Source of the DNA: Beroe forskalii
Lineage: Eukaryota; Ctenophora; Nuda; Beroida; Beroidae
Reading direction: 5' to 3'
DNA: 64,000 bases
NCBI GenBank assembly: GCA_011033025.1
Contig: WFMF01000358.1
Coordinates: forward strand, 62,001 to 126,000
Shown: piece after piece, positions 10,496 through 22,900 of the stretch
How the letters are laid out: each line of letters begins with the position of its first letter
Position numbering within the stretch: the first letter of the stretch is position 1
Program-made: the position numbers and the translations under genes
Notes under the pieces: generated by a model
The model's database searches: none
The model's input: only the letters and a program-made list of their open reading frames with translations
What the model was told of the DNA's origin: nothing

Positions 10496-12008
10496 GCATA
10501 TGTGTCTTCATAAGTCGAAAACAACAGGTTGAAAAGTAGGTCGAAAAGTAGGTCGAAAGGACATGCAGAATTTTACTGTGCCCCAGTCTGGATTGTTTTC
10601 ACCACATCTCTCTTGAAGATTGAAAGCATGATCTGCAATTTCCAAGCCAAGAAGGGACTTTGTAATGTAATGTAATGTAAAGATTTTGCCATAAAGCAAC
10701 TCAATTAGTCAGAAAATTCTTTCATCACACTTTATCATTTTAGCATGTACCCTAAACAAGGTACTCAAAATATTTAACTATAAGTATTGTTCATCTAAGT
10801 TGTTAAAAAACACCCATATATACAAAGATCCATATGCATAACAGTCTGCTATTCAAAACTTGACAGTATGTTGATGGTGTACTGTCATTAACTCTGTCAC
10901 ACAGTCTTCTCGACACTGTTTACAGTTCCATTTCTGATGAAATGTCGCTTGTTAGGCTCATCAGCCTTCTTCCTCTTCAACTCTGCAACAAGAGTCCTGT
11001 GTGCAAGCCTCTGATCGTGGGACCTGTCGGGAGACAGGAAAACACTCTTATACTTGTCCTTCTCATTGAGTAGGGGAGATTTAGCAATGACCTCTGAAAC
11101 AATCAAGGAACTGGTCAAGGCAACCTTGACAGGGCGTGGTCTACTGTCCTTAGCCTTGCCCACTCTAAACACCTCCATCTTTGGTTTTTCTCCAATTACT
11201 TCCATGATGCTACATATCTTCTCATTTAGGTCCTCCTTGTCCTGCTCTGCCAGACCAAATACCATGATGTTTCGGCTCCTGTCCTCCTCCTCTACAACTT
11301 TCTTAACAACAGACACAATGCTGGCTGGTGTCACTGATGTCTGCTCCTGCAGTCCTGACTTCACAACGGAGCTGTAGCTCTTGAACTCCTCTTTGACTGT
11401 TTCCTGGACAGATGACTTCACACATGATGTTACTGCACACAACTGTTTATCTTTAAACTCCAGCAACTGCTTCTGAAGCTGTACCACATTCTCCTGAGAC
11501 TCAATAAGCTTCCTTTGCAGCACAACCATCTCATCAGAGATTTGGCTGAAGGGAGAAGTCTTCAGTGACTCATCATGCTTTACCTGCATATTATGATTCT
11601 CTTCCTCCAACCCTCGAACAGTACGGTGCATATCTGATATATGGACAAAAGCTTGACAAAGCATTGCAGCGAGTTTATCCTTTCCAATTGATTCACAGTG
11701 GTTAACAGTCAACTCCTTGGTACTAGGACAACTCAAAATCTTTAGTTTTCTCTTTATCCACTTATCCCACAAGTCCACATTATCATCAGCATGATCCATT
11801 GCAACAACAACTTAACTCAGTGGAATCTGCCCTTTCTACCTACCTTTTCAACTTCCCCTAACCAGGGGTGTCGATACGCTTGCCGCGCCGCGCACTCCGT
11901 GCGTGTAACCAGGGCCCTGGTTAGAGCAACTTTTCAACCTACTTTTCGACCTACTTTTCAACCTACTTTTCGACCTGTTGTTTTCAACCTATGAGCACAC
12001 ATATCAGT
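10496..12008. mobile_element. TIR element (family T) enclosing a LINE ORF1-like unit
   Basis: Inverted termini: the left end reads catatgtgtcttcataag followed by gtcgaaaacaacagg and repeated gtaggtcgaaaa blocks; the right end is the complement with cctacttttcgacc blocks and ctatgagcacacatatcag. A 254-bp relative without the insert lies at 50453-50706 and shares both ends and about 165 bp of inner left sequence. The inner part (about 10662-11930) holds a minus-strand ORF1-like gene. The tgtaatgtaatgtaa run at 10662-10683 would be its 3' microsatellite tail. The simplest reading is a MITE-like element into which a short, ORF2-less LINE copy inserted. Capture and joint mobilisation is the alternative. 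Confidence 0.7.
10897..11799 (-). CDS. LINE ORF1-like protein (coiled coil + RNA-binding-like C-terminus)
   Basis: One uninterrupted 300-residue frame. Residues 1-80 are charged, and about 80-160 form a coiled coil (LEEENHNMQVKHDESLK, VVLQRKLIESQENVVQLQKQ). The C-terminal half has the motif series typical of ORF1 proteins of invertebrate non-LTR retrotransposons: RSRNIMVFGLAEQDKEDL, IGEKPKMEVFRVGK, RPRPVKVAL, SVFLSPDRS and KRHFIRNGTVNSV. These proteins bind the element's RNA and act as a chaperone with the reverse transcriptase. No reverse transcriptase frame follows, so this copy cannot move alone. The intact frame suggests a recent arrival. A decayed relative lies at 29530-30387. Confidence 0.8.
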   Translation of the reverse strand: MDHADDNVDLWDKWIKRKLKILSCPSTKELTVNHCESIGKDKLAAMLCQAFVHISDMHRTVRGLEEENHNMQVKHDESLKTSPFSQISDEMVVLQRKLIESQENVVQLQKQLLEFKDKQLCAVTSCVKSSVQETVKEEFKSYSSVVKSGLQEQTSVTPASIVSVVKKVVEEEDRSRNIMVFGLAEQDKEDLNEKICSIMEVIGEKPKMEVFRVGKAKDSRPRPVKVALTSSLIVSEVIAKSPLLNEKDKYKSVFLSPDRSHDQRLAHRTLVAELKRKKADEPNKRHFIRNGTVNSVEKTV

Positions 12009-13909
12009 AAGTCGGAGCTTTTCTGGCTATTTTGGCTTCATACCATATTTAAATCTAATTCAAATCAAATCACTGATTTGGCATAGTTTTCGAATTATTG
12101 CTAAAAAATTAGTATTCTCGATAAAATATTTCAATATCCAAACTTTGAATATAATAGCATTGATAAATACATAATAGATTTTTATGTCATGCTTGGTCAG
12201 ATATTGCAAAATTTGCAATTTGGACCATGACAGAAACTAAAGTCTAGTTTTCTTTTTGTCCTGCTCCGCGCGCGCCACGTCGCGATCGCGTAATCGTTCA
12301 AGTATCATGCATCACAAAATTGAACTGCACTGTCAATGGCCACGCTGCAGCTGTTCATTTTACTGTTCCTAAGCCCGCATAGGTGTGTGTACGCGCCGCG
12401 CGCTTCCCTACGGGACGCTTCCCTGTGCTGGAGAAGCGCGCCGCGCGAGCCACACAGGGATATACGTGTTTAGCAAATTTTACTGCACCATATGCAAATT
12501 GCGCGCGCGCGCGCGCCACGTCGCGTCAGCGGGTACGGTCATACATCGTACGACAACGTGCCTCGCAGCCGCGCACACAAAGAATAGGGTTAATCTGCAA
12601 CCTGCACGTGCTAATGCCGATCTTATGAGGAGTCAAACGACGCGCGCAAAAGAGGGTTCTGGTTAATCATTAATGTGAAGAATAAGGCACTTGCACTGGT
12701 TCGGAAAAGTCGTCCAAACATTGTTTTGCACGCCTAGCGCGTACACACACCTATGCGGGCTTAGGAAGGTGACGACTAACATCCTGTACTTTATATGGCG
12801 TGCACCACGGGCAAAGAAAAAAAAATTGATCATTGATAAATCATATTGATGAAGTAGATGAAAACAATGCATTTCATCATCAATTTCATATTATCAGTTG
12901 TCTTAAATTGTTCTTTATAATTCTATTAGATCAATTTATTTTTTTGGGTAATTTTGGTCTCGATCAAGAAAATTTTAAACTATTCCATGTCCAATGACCA
13001 CAGAAAAGTGATGTTTCTGTTGTCAGTACATTTTAATAGCATAGCATGCAGTAAATTTGAAGGTACTCTGCATCTTCAAGTTAAATTCGACTGTTTGTGA
13101 CTATTTCTGTGTGGAATGTGGAAGTGGATAATCCCTCGTGCTCTTTTCATTCAGACAGTGCAATATGCTTGCCTTTATTTTCAAAGATTGTGGAAGCTCA
13201 TAAAGCTTAAAAACCCAATGTTTGCACTTTCATTACATTATGGTATGTTATGTTCAAGAAATTGATTGTGTGTTGGAGCATTTTCTTCTGCATGCTACAC
13301 ACACCTTTCACTGCTTCAGTGCAATTGATACATTCATAATAGTTTTGATGAATGTGCCTCATACTAATTAATCACTGACTTTGTTCAAGAGATATGGGGC
13401 ACCACAAGGCTCAATTAACTGTGGGATAAATTGAAAAGTTATAATTACCTCACTTAGATCCTGCTGCTCTCCACATTGGATTACCTGAAGGGATCATGTT
13501 GGTGTTCAAGTATGGAGTTGGAGAAAAGTCTTGCATATTGATGTCTTGAAGAAAGATTTCTTTTTAATTCAAAAATATAATTACCTCTGATACTCAAAAT
13601 ATTCATACTTACCACAAACAAAAGAACATAAATTTGTGTTAGTTTCAGAGATGATGAAGCTGATTTTGATCATTTTGTTGTTACCCGTATGTGTGCACAT
13701 GGTTCGATCCAAAGACCCGTTGAAAGAATGCACAAATTTCAGCAAAAGTTCAATTAAAAGCAAATTTAAACCTTGCATGCACACAGTAATTTGCGCGTTC
13801 TTTCTATGGGTCTTTCTATTGATCCAAGTTCACACATATGCATAATCTTTCCATTTTATAGATTTTGATTAATTGAATCTGATCCTAAACCACTGAATAT
13901 CATGTAGAA
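12009..13909. other. Intergenic region upstream of the EFCAB5-like gene
   Basis: Apart from the MITE at 12366-12767 I see no convincing exon or repeat. Short open frames around 13636-13845 have no splice context and look like chance. The promoter and any further 5' exons of the EFCAB5-like gene should lie here, but no clear core promoter stands out. Confidence 0.4.
12366..12767. mobile_element. MITE with ~31-bp TIRs and CpG-rich core
   Basis: The left end ttcctaagcccgcatagg continues tgtgtgtacgcgc, and the right end is its exact complement ending in gcgggcttaggaa. The 402-bp interior is unusually GC- and CpG-rich, with an alternating gcgcgcgc run near 12500, and has no coding capacity. No transposase was seen. 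Confidence 0.8.
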
Positions 13910-16900
13910 ATGGTGGATACACATCAAATACAAACAACATCTGATGTATTCAACCTTTATCTGAAGCAGAAAACAGAATTTCATTTTCAACAGAAGAGTG
14001 ATAATGACTTCATAGTTTTCTTACTTGACACTGCAGTTCGTGTCATTTCCATAGGTTAGTTTCCTTGGTGGTACTTGTTTCAATTTAGTTTCCTTGGTGG
14101 TACTTGTTTCAATTTAGTAATAAAGGAAGGTCACCATTAGTTTGAATATCACTGAACTTTGTTAAAGCTATTTACATCAGTACACTCTGACACATATATA
14201 GAATTCATCCCTTTATCTTGAATTTGTCTCAAATGAACTTAATTTGAGTGCCTGTAATTCACATTATTTCAGTTCAGCACCTATCTCCAGTTATAGAAGC
14301 AGTTTCTGATGCCAGTGTCACCATTCCTGAATTCTCTAATATCCATCCAGATTTGGACACCAGGTTTGATAAATCCTTGCAAATGGTATTTGAATAGATT
14401 AATGTAGTTTGCAAGTAATGTTTTCATAGCACAGCTGTGCATTGAAATAAGTTGATGTGCCACTATAATATAGAAGTCTAAATTATTATTATTATTAGTT
14501 AATTTCATGTGTCCATTGAACAATAGTTTTTGGTGAGCATGTCGACAGGGCTGTGTAGCAAGTGAGTATGATTTTAGTGGCGCGCTTTGAGCCACGCAAG
14601 ATATCAATTCAAATAATGTTGTCAAGCAATTTCAACGGAATCAATTCCAACTTGCTTACCTGGTATTGCTGTTCAGGTCAAATTTCAAATTCAAATACAA
14701 TTCTAGAAGATTCAGGTACTTGCTAACTTGATACAATTGATGCAGAATTGTGTTGTTACCAACTACAGTGTTACATGAATGCTCAGTTATGTGATTTCAA
14801 TGTTGATGTGTCAACCGATGTGTCAATCTGTGATTCTGTGCGGGTGGACTATTCAATTATTGTGACAATCTGATGCCACCTTGATATCACATTAGCAAGT
14901 ACCATTTCACTTTCACACATGGTAATGACTATTTGTCGATTACTTTGTTAACATTTCAGGAAGTTGAAGAACCGACTGAAGATATAAAACCAGATGAAGA
15001 TGATGATGGTAGGTTGGGTTCAATCCACAGAAGTTTTACAAAAGTAGATATGCCGAGCTTAATCATAATGATGCTATTAATGATGCTATCTATATCATTA
15101 GGTTGATTATCACTTCATTAATATTGATGATTTCTCTCATATGTTTCACATATTCCATCAGAAGAGAGCACAGTAGAAGTTGAGCCTCAACTCCCACTGA
15201 TCACCACACCACCTCACTCCACCACAAACCTCACTGACGGATCACAAACACCCACCGACACCAAGACATCGTCTGACACCAAGTCATCGTCTGACACCAA
15301 GTCATCGTCTGATACCAAGTCTGACACCAAGTCATCGAGTGATGTGATCAAGTCATCCGCAACTAACCTGAGTTCGGATATGAAGTCGTCGTCGAGCACG
15401 GGTCACCTCATGTCACTGACATCCATTACGAGTGTGTCGCTGGGAAACCGGGCAGCTTCGTCTAAAGAGCTGGAGAAGGAAGATGACGGAGTTAAGAGTG
15501 AGTCACGATCATGTTCACGAATCACAATACTGGTTTCCCCTATCCAGTGGCTCCGCGGCTTGTCTCCCATGTAAACGGGAGCCTTCATTATCTGTGACAA
15601 TGACGTCACTTAGAGAAATATTAATAAGCGCAGCTGGCGCTTTGAAGGTAAGGATAAGGGTCGGGATTTAAGGTAAGGATTAAGGTTAGGGTTTTGGTTA
15701 GGGTCTTATTTAGGTTGAGGATAGCAGGATACAAAAATTGTCGTTTAGATCTGTGACGTCACTCTGCCCCGTTTACATGGGAGACATACCTGCGCCGCGG
15801 AAACCAGGGTCCTAGTAGGGCAAGATACTGGTTTACAAGGTTTTACAAGGTTTACAAGGTTTAAAGGTAAATATTGGGCAACTATCGTTACCCGTCATAT
15901 TTTACAAACAGCATATTCAAGAAAAAAAAACAACAACAACAACAAACGTTTTATTTCAATTCTTCAATTGTCTCACGCATTTCTTATTCTCATTGATAGC
16001 CTCATTCAAACACATTAAATTCCCATGTTAATCAGAATCTCATCCAATCAAATCATATAATAGTTGTAGCTATATGCGTTTTGCCAGTTACTTGTGCATT
16101 TTGTCTGCTCAGTCGCAGCGTCTACCATGCCAAGTACAAACTTCTAATTTAATTCAAGATTGTATAGTATCATAGAATATTCCCACCTGGTTTTTGTTTT
16201 CTTGTAATGATATGACTGCCTGCTCACTGACTATATAATCCCTTTTTTTTTCTAAGTACATCACTCAATCAAGTTCCCTCTTAGACACCTCACGGTTAAT
16301 TTCCATTTGGAGCACCCTCTTAGTAAGCCCGGCATAATGCGTATTTGGTTGCTTGTGACTTGATAAGTTGATAGTGCTTTGGTGTAAGAAATGTTCGTTA
16401 AATTCCAAAGTGAATAACAAGTGTATTAAGTGCTGCTTGGCGCTCCTTAAATCACTGAGGTACTTATGTCGTATGTCCATTGCTCGGTGAATAAAGCTAC
16501 AAATACATGTTATGATGTAGGCACGTCGCTCTTCAGAGTCGGCACGTTCGCGGGGCTCAATACTTAATCTCTGTGTATTGTGATGTAAGTTATAGGAGTT
16601 GAGATTCACACTAGTTGGGTCAGAACATGCGAATGGTGATAATAGAGTGATAAGGTTTTCTCTGAGCGTTACAATGTTAACATTAAGTTGTGGGTGATCA
16701 TTACATGTGTGACGTGGTGCATTATTAAGCTGATTGATGACTTTTACACGCAAACCAGCATATAGGTCACATTCATATAATAAGTGATTTTCGTCCTCCA
16801 TACTTTCTGTTCCCATAGACAATTTACACCAAGTACAGATACGCGACTCTCTTGGTGTGTTGCTGTACCTCCCAGTCTCGATCTCGAGGTCATGTGCGCT

Positions 16901-19900
16901 AATTCTCAATTTTGAAGTACTATAACGACGCGAAAAACCTTTTATTTGCATCAAAGGTATGGCTCTCTGGCGAATTTAGTTTTGCATTCATTATAGAACG
17001 AAAGTTTAGGTGATACAGACTTTTCCTTAAGCCAACACGAAACAAAATGATCTGTGAGACTTTTCATTACACTTCGAACATGAATTTTCCACTCGGTATA
17101 GGTTCAACATAGTTAGTTAATCCAAGTGGGTCTTTGGGTGGTATCACGTAATTATTGTCTTTCAGTACACGAAACGCGGTCGTGGTCCATATGGAAGATT
17201 TCGTCCAGTTTTAGAAGAGGTTTTATATTTTTGAACCAAGGAAGGTTTAATGACTTTTGTTCCTTCAAGGCAGCTTTAATGAATGTACTTTCGCCTGCAT
17301 TGGATATGTCCAATTCCACGTTACGTAATTCACAAAAACGTCGATTTTTTGACAAAAATTGCTCAACAATTTCAACAATCAACATAAACTAACCCCATTT
17401 TTAGGCTCATCCAGTACTTCAGGATGCTATCTACATTCCATAGAAACACTATTTCTAGAGATCAAAAGAGTTTCTTGTCAGAGTGTTTTAAAAAGCGTTA
17501 CGTAATTCACAGGGCTGAAATTATACTTTCACACTACGAAAATCTGACAGGGTATTTCAGCTCAAACAGGAATGCAGTGCTCTTTTGCTTATGCAAGTCT
17601 TATCTCAGAGGGGTGTAAATGCTCAGAAAAATTGCCACTTATCCACTACTTCCTACTTTGAATCTGTACCGAGCACTTTTCTCTTGTTACGTAATTCACA
17701 ATTTTGTGTTACGTAATTCACGAGACACATTGATAACTTCACTATTGTCATTTGCTTCACTTTATTGCCTCATTTAGTTTTCAGATTATCATCAAATGAA
17801 GATAAGTCATGAGCATTGCTTGAATCACAAATTTATGAATTTGAAATTGAATTATCATGCTTCAAAAATGTGAATTACCAGAAAGCATCAAGCACAACCT
17901 ATAATGGGTAAATTCTTCAAAGTTTCATAAAATATCGACTGTGATTAGTTTTAGGCCACTGATTGTCATTATTCGAAGTGTTATGTATTGAAAAATCTTG
18001 AATTTGAAACATTTCGTTACGTAATTCACATTATTTGTTACGTAATTCACAACTGATATTGGTCATATTTGTTGATAATAACCTCATAACACTGTCAAAC
18101 TCTTTTTCATTGTATAATATACATTCAAGTCTCAAAATAAAACGTTATTTATATGGATAACTGTAAAAACCATCGTTTTGTTGACGCTTTCGTCCCTGAT
18201 ATATCTTTGAAAGCCATAACATTGGACAGCATTGGACAAATAATGACAGTATGTATACGAAATTAATAGTTTTTGTTACTTGAAGCATATCCCAATCAAT
18301 TTTATATCAATTGCTGTAAAATAAAAGCATTTTCAAATTAAATGGCATACTTCGATATTTGTGAATTACGTAACGTTACGTAATTCACATCAGCTTTTTA
18401 TCTCATTCAGTGACAAAAACAAAGCACAAAGAATTGTCTCACTTTCAAGATATACCCACTAAACTCCTGAAATGAAAATTTGAAGACCAAGGACCTGATA
18501 CTCCAGGAGTAATAAAACTTTTTGTACTATACCGTTACGTAATTCACAAGGTTTGGGCTACTGACAAAAAATGAAATATCTCCTTCATTTGAAGTACTTG
18601 AGAGCCAATACACCAGGACAATACTGTTAGGGTTCCAAACAATATGTGAAACTATTTTGCAGCTTACCAAGTTTCATATTATTCAAGATATCATATGGTC
18701 AAAAAAGTCCCAAAATTGATCATTATTGATTCACATTTGAAGCAAAGTTTGACTGAATCTCACGAAAAACTGGTGAAGTCTATTCACAAACGGTTTTTTG
18801 TTCCTGAAAGTTACAGATCTCTTCTAACTAGACACAAAATTTCATTACCTTAGCTCCATCTTGAATTTTTGACCTGTGGTAAACATTGTCGTGGAATTGG
18901 ACATATATGATATACGTTTATAGTAGTTAAGAGTGAGTCGTATTGATTGATATATTAACGGATGTCGACCACTCTCTCCCCAAACACCAATGTTTGAGGC
19001 CTTTCTGTGAACGCCTAATGCCCATTTGAGGAAAGAGAGGTGGACTTTTTCAGACATAGTGCGACTTATTTTTGAGATGAAGTTGTCAAGGTTCATCGGT
19101 TGTACTGTGCAATGCTTAATAATCGATTTATTTATCACGCTTGTTGGGGTCCATACTGGGGCACCATAAAGTACGATAGGCTTAATGAGCGAGTCAAAAA
19201 GTGTGTTCACTGCTTTGAAAGATAATTTAGAGCGAATGACCGTGCGTTTGAGGCCGAAGAACGCTCTCATGGCCTTTTCCTTAAGTGTCGTCTCGGCAGT
19301 TTTGAGTAACAGTGAAAACTGGTGTCAGGGTAGATCTTTAGGCTGGTGTCAGAGTAGCGCTTGACACCGGTATGAACAGTTACATTGCTTGACACTGGTT
19401 TCAGTGTAGCGCTTGACACTGATGTCAGGACAGAGCTTGACACCGGTATCAGTGTGGCGCTTGACACTGGTGTCACTATGTAGCGCTCAGTAACAGCCTT
19501 GAAATCACTAACTCCAAGCACTCCTTGTACCCATCTACTCTCCTTATCAGTCGCCTATAACTCACCTTCCCTCACCTCCCCTCACCTCAGAGGATGAGGA
19601 TGTTGATGAGGAAGACGAGATTGTCCTGAAACACGACGTTGAGATGCTAGCAGAGGAGTATCCTTCGGAGTTATCTCAGCCCAGACCCCCCGAGATTGAC
19701 CCTCGTATCAACATTGACCAGTTCCTCTTTGTAACGGAGAAACTTCTGGGAGAGGACCCTCACCCGTAAGTTCTATATCACCCACCTTAAGAGCATAAGG
19801 GCAGTTTGTTTTCTTTAATTAGTCAATAGTGATATGAGCTAGTATTCATAAAGTTCCCATGCTTCCATTTTTTTTTCTAAAAGTTAAAGCACCCTTGCTG

Positions 19901-22900
19901 CGGTCCGTCGTCTGTCCTCTAAATTGATGATAACTCATGATCTATCCTTATTCCTCCCTGGTAGGCGTGCTCTGACCGCACTATCGGAGTTCCTGGAGGA
20001 CAGTTTCCAGGAGACACCACAACAGAGACAGTCGAGACAGATGGATGAGAAACTTGCGGCAAAACACCACATCATGATGATCAAGTGAGCTATTCAATCA
20101 CATTGTGGGTCGGAATTGACGGTCATAATCCAATGTTGTGGTTAGCCTTGAAGCTCGAATAAGAGATGAACCCTGATGCTGAAGGAACAAAAAACTAACA
20201 ACTTTACAATTCAAAACTTTTTTAAACCCAGGATAAACGATCTATTTGACGAATGGGACGTTGACAAGTTTGGATATCTTGATAAAACAGAGATCTTATC
20301 AGTCCTTTCGCAGTGGCAAAAAAATTCTACCAAATCATACAACATTGAAATGTGTAAGAACAATCACCCCGTTTTATTATTGAGTATTTGTTGATGTCCC
20401 ATGAATTCCAGCAAAACCTATTCCATAAAAGTATAAATATCATTCATTCTAACATCAGAATTTAAATATTTCCATTTGCTGAACTATTCTGTGTAATCTT
20501 TTAAGCAGCCATTTGATGTTCCATAATATTAGTGATGATTAACTTCCAATTGTAATTTCTCCTGTTTAGCTAAGCAGATCTGTAAAGCTATTGAGGCTAT
20601 CGAGAAGAGGAACATCCTCCGTGACGACTTCCTGCAACTCTGCAGGACATTCCACGCTGTCCTGGATAGTGACGACTACATGGATAGACTGCTAGACTTC
20701 GTCAAACTTGTTGTGCAGGTCTGAACTTGATTCCTCGATTGTTGTTTAATTTACGTGATCACTGATAGAAGATGAATATATCATGAGTCTCAGGGCAATT
20801 CCCTGAAATCACTCAGGAGAGTCGGAAGTCCCATACACGGCTCCTATTAACAGGCAGGGACTTTGATGTCACCTATAGCCCACTTCTGGGTGGATTTCCG
20901 CTTGATTTATCTGCGGAAGTTTCAAAGTATTAATTGGGTTTTGGGCACTCCTGCAATTTGTGATGAAAATTAGAAAAGGGTACTGGATTAAGCTGTCAAT
21001 GAGCACCATTTTTTGTGGTAAATGATGGGTGTTACCATGTCCTTTGACGTCTATGCTTTTTACTATTATTTTGCTATCTTCAGACTCAGCGATGGGATCT
21101 GAAGCGCGAGAGGAAGAGAAGAAGATGGTTGGAAGTTATGAAACTTCTTCCTAAGATATCTGGATCCGACCACTCTCTCTACTTCAGGAGTTTCTTTGAC
21201 ATCTTGGAGAAGGTTTGTTGACACAAAAACGCAAGCTACTTTCTCTTCGAACTTATAGACAGCCACATAGCTACCCAAGAAAAACCTGATCAACCTTGGT
21301 TTAACCCCTCACTCCGCCCTGGTTTAACCCCTCACTCCACTCTGGTTTAACCCCTCACCTTGGCCCTGGTTTAACCCCTCACTCCACCCTGGTTTAACCC
21401 TTCACTCCACCCTGGTTTAACCCCTCACTCCGCCCTGGTTTAACCCTTCACTCCGCCCTGGTTTAACCCCTCACCTTGGCCCTGGTTTAACCCCTCACTC
21501 CGCCCTGGTTTAACCCTTCACTCCACCCTGGTTTAACCCCTCACTCCACCCTGGTAAAACCCCTCACTCTACCCTGGTTTAACCCCTTACACCGCCCAGG
21601 TTTAACCCCTTACTCCGCCCTGGTTTAACCCCTCACTCCACCCTGGTTTAACCCTTCACTCCGCCCTGGTTTAACCCCTTACACCGCCCTGGTTTAACCC
21701 CTTACTCCGCCCTGGTTTAACCCCTCACTCCACCCTGGTTTAACCCCTCACTCCGCCCTGGTTTAATCCTTCACTCCACCCTGGTTTAACCCCTCACTCC
21801 ACCCTGGTTAAACCCCTCACTCTACCCTGGTTTAACCCCTTACACCGCCCTGGTTCAACCCTTCACTCCACCCTGGTTTAACCCCTCACACCGCCCTGGT
21901 TTAACCCCTAACTCCGCCCTGGTTTAACCCCTCACACCGCCCTGGTTTAACCCCTCACTCCGCTCTGGTTTAACCCCTCACTCCACCCTGTTTTAACCCC
22001 TCGCTCCACAGGACTTCGCGCATCACGGGGGAGGTCGGCTGATTAACGCTTACATCGCCCTGGTTGAGACAGACCCTGACGCGGATGAGGAAGAGGAAGA
22101 TAAGACGATGCTGAAATACGTGGCGAGCACTGCTAATGATCAGAGTATTGTGATGGGCAGGACTCTCTACGCTAACCAGAAGTGTATCAGGTTTGCATTC
22201 TGACACGTGAACTTCTGAGGCATTTTCATCAGTATGTTTCTATCTCTTATATAAAGTTGCATTTTCTGTTTTTCTGTACGTCACGTTTTTAGTCCTTTTG
22301 TAGACACATTTTGGGGCGCCCACGTGCAGTATAGAGATAGGCGCGCGCGTTGCTATGGTTACACGTGTTATGTTCTTTGCGCGCGCGCGTTCATTTCTGT
22401 TAAATGCTGTTTTGAGTGCATTGATCCGTAACTTTTGAACCGATTAGAATTTTTTGATGCGGTAAAAAGCATTTAGTTGATTTGAATCGTGGCCGGGTTT
22501 GGAATTTGCGAACGAGGTGCTGCGTAGCAGCGCCGAGTGAGCTGTGTATTTGCAGGCCCAACGGGCCTGCTAGTCATAATATAAACAACTAGCAGGCGGT
22601 GGGCCTGCAAAAACACAGCTCACCCGGTGCTGCTACGCAGCACCTCGTTTGCAAATTTCAAACCCCACAATTCAAATTGATTGAATATATTTTCCCGCAT
22701 CAAAAATTCCCGATCAAATGTAGTGTAGCTGCGTATTAGACGTACACTATCTCCGCAGTAACCCACCCCAGGATTTGTGCACTTTACTTGATTCACCTAG
22801 CACGTCTTTCGCTGCGATCGTCCTCGTCTTCTCAAAGCAGCCAAAACCCCATAATTCATTCAGTTGTGGTCATTTTTGAGGACAAATAAGACGACTTCTA

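Noticed and set aside
12383-12666. Two overlapping open frames rich in Ala and Arg
   Set aside because: They lie inside the CpG-rich core of a MITE, and GC-rich sequence is open in several frames by chance.
13581-13845. Hydrophobic open frames on both strands (possible signal peptide)
   Set aside because: The two strands mirror each other, there are no splice sites in phase, and no continuation was found.
21970-22206. 78-residue minus-strand frame
   Set aside because: It is antisense to the exon 22012-22190, which fits the EFCAB5-like gene in phase on both sides.
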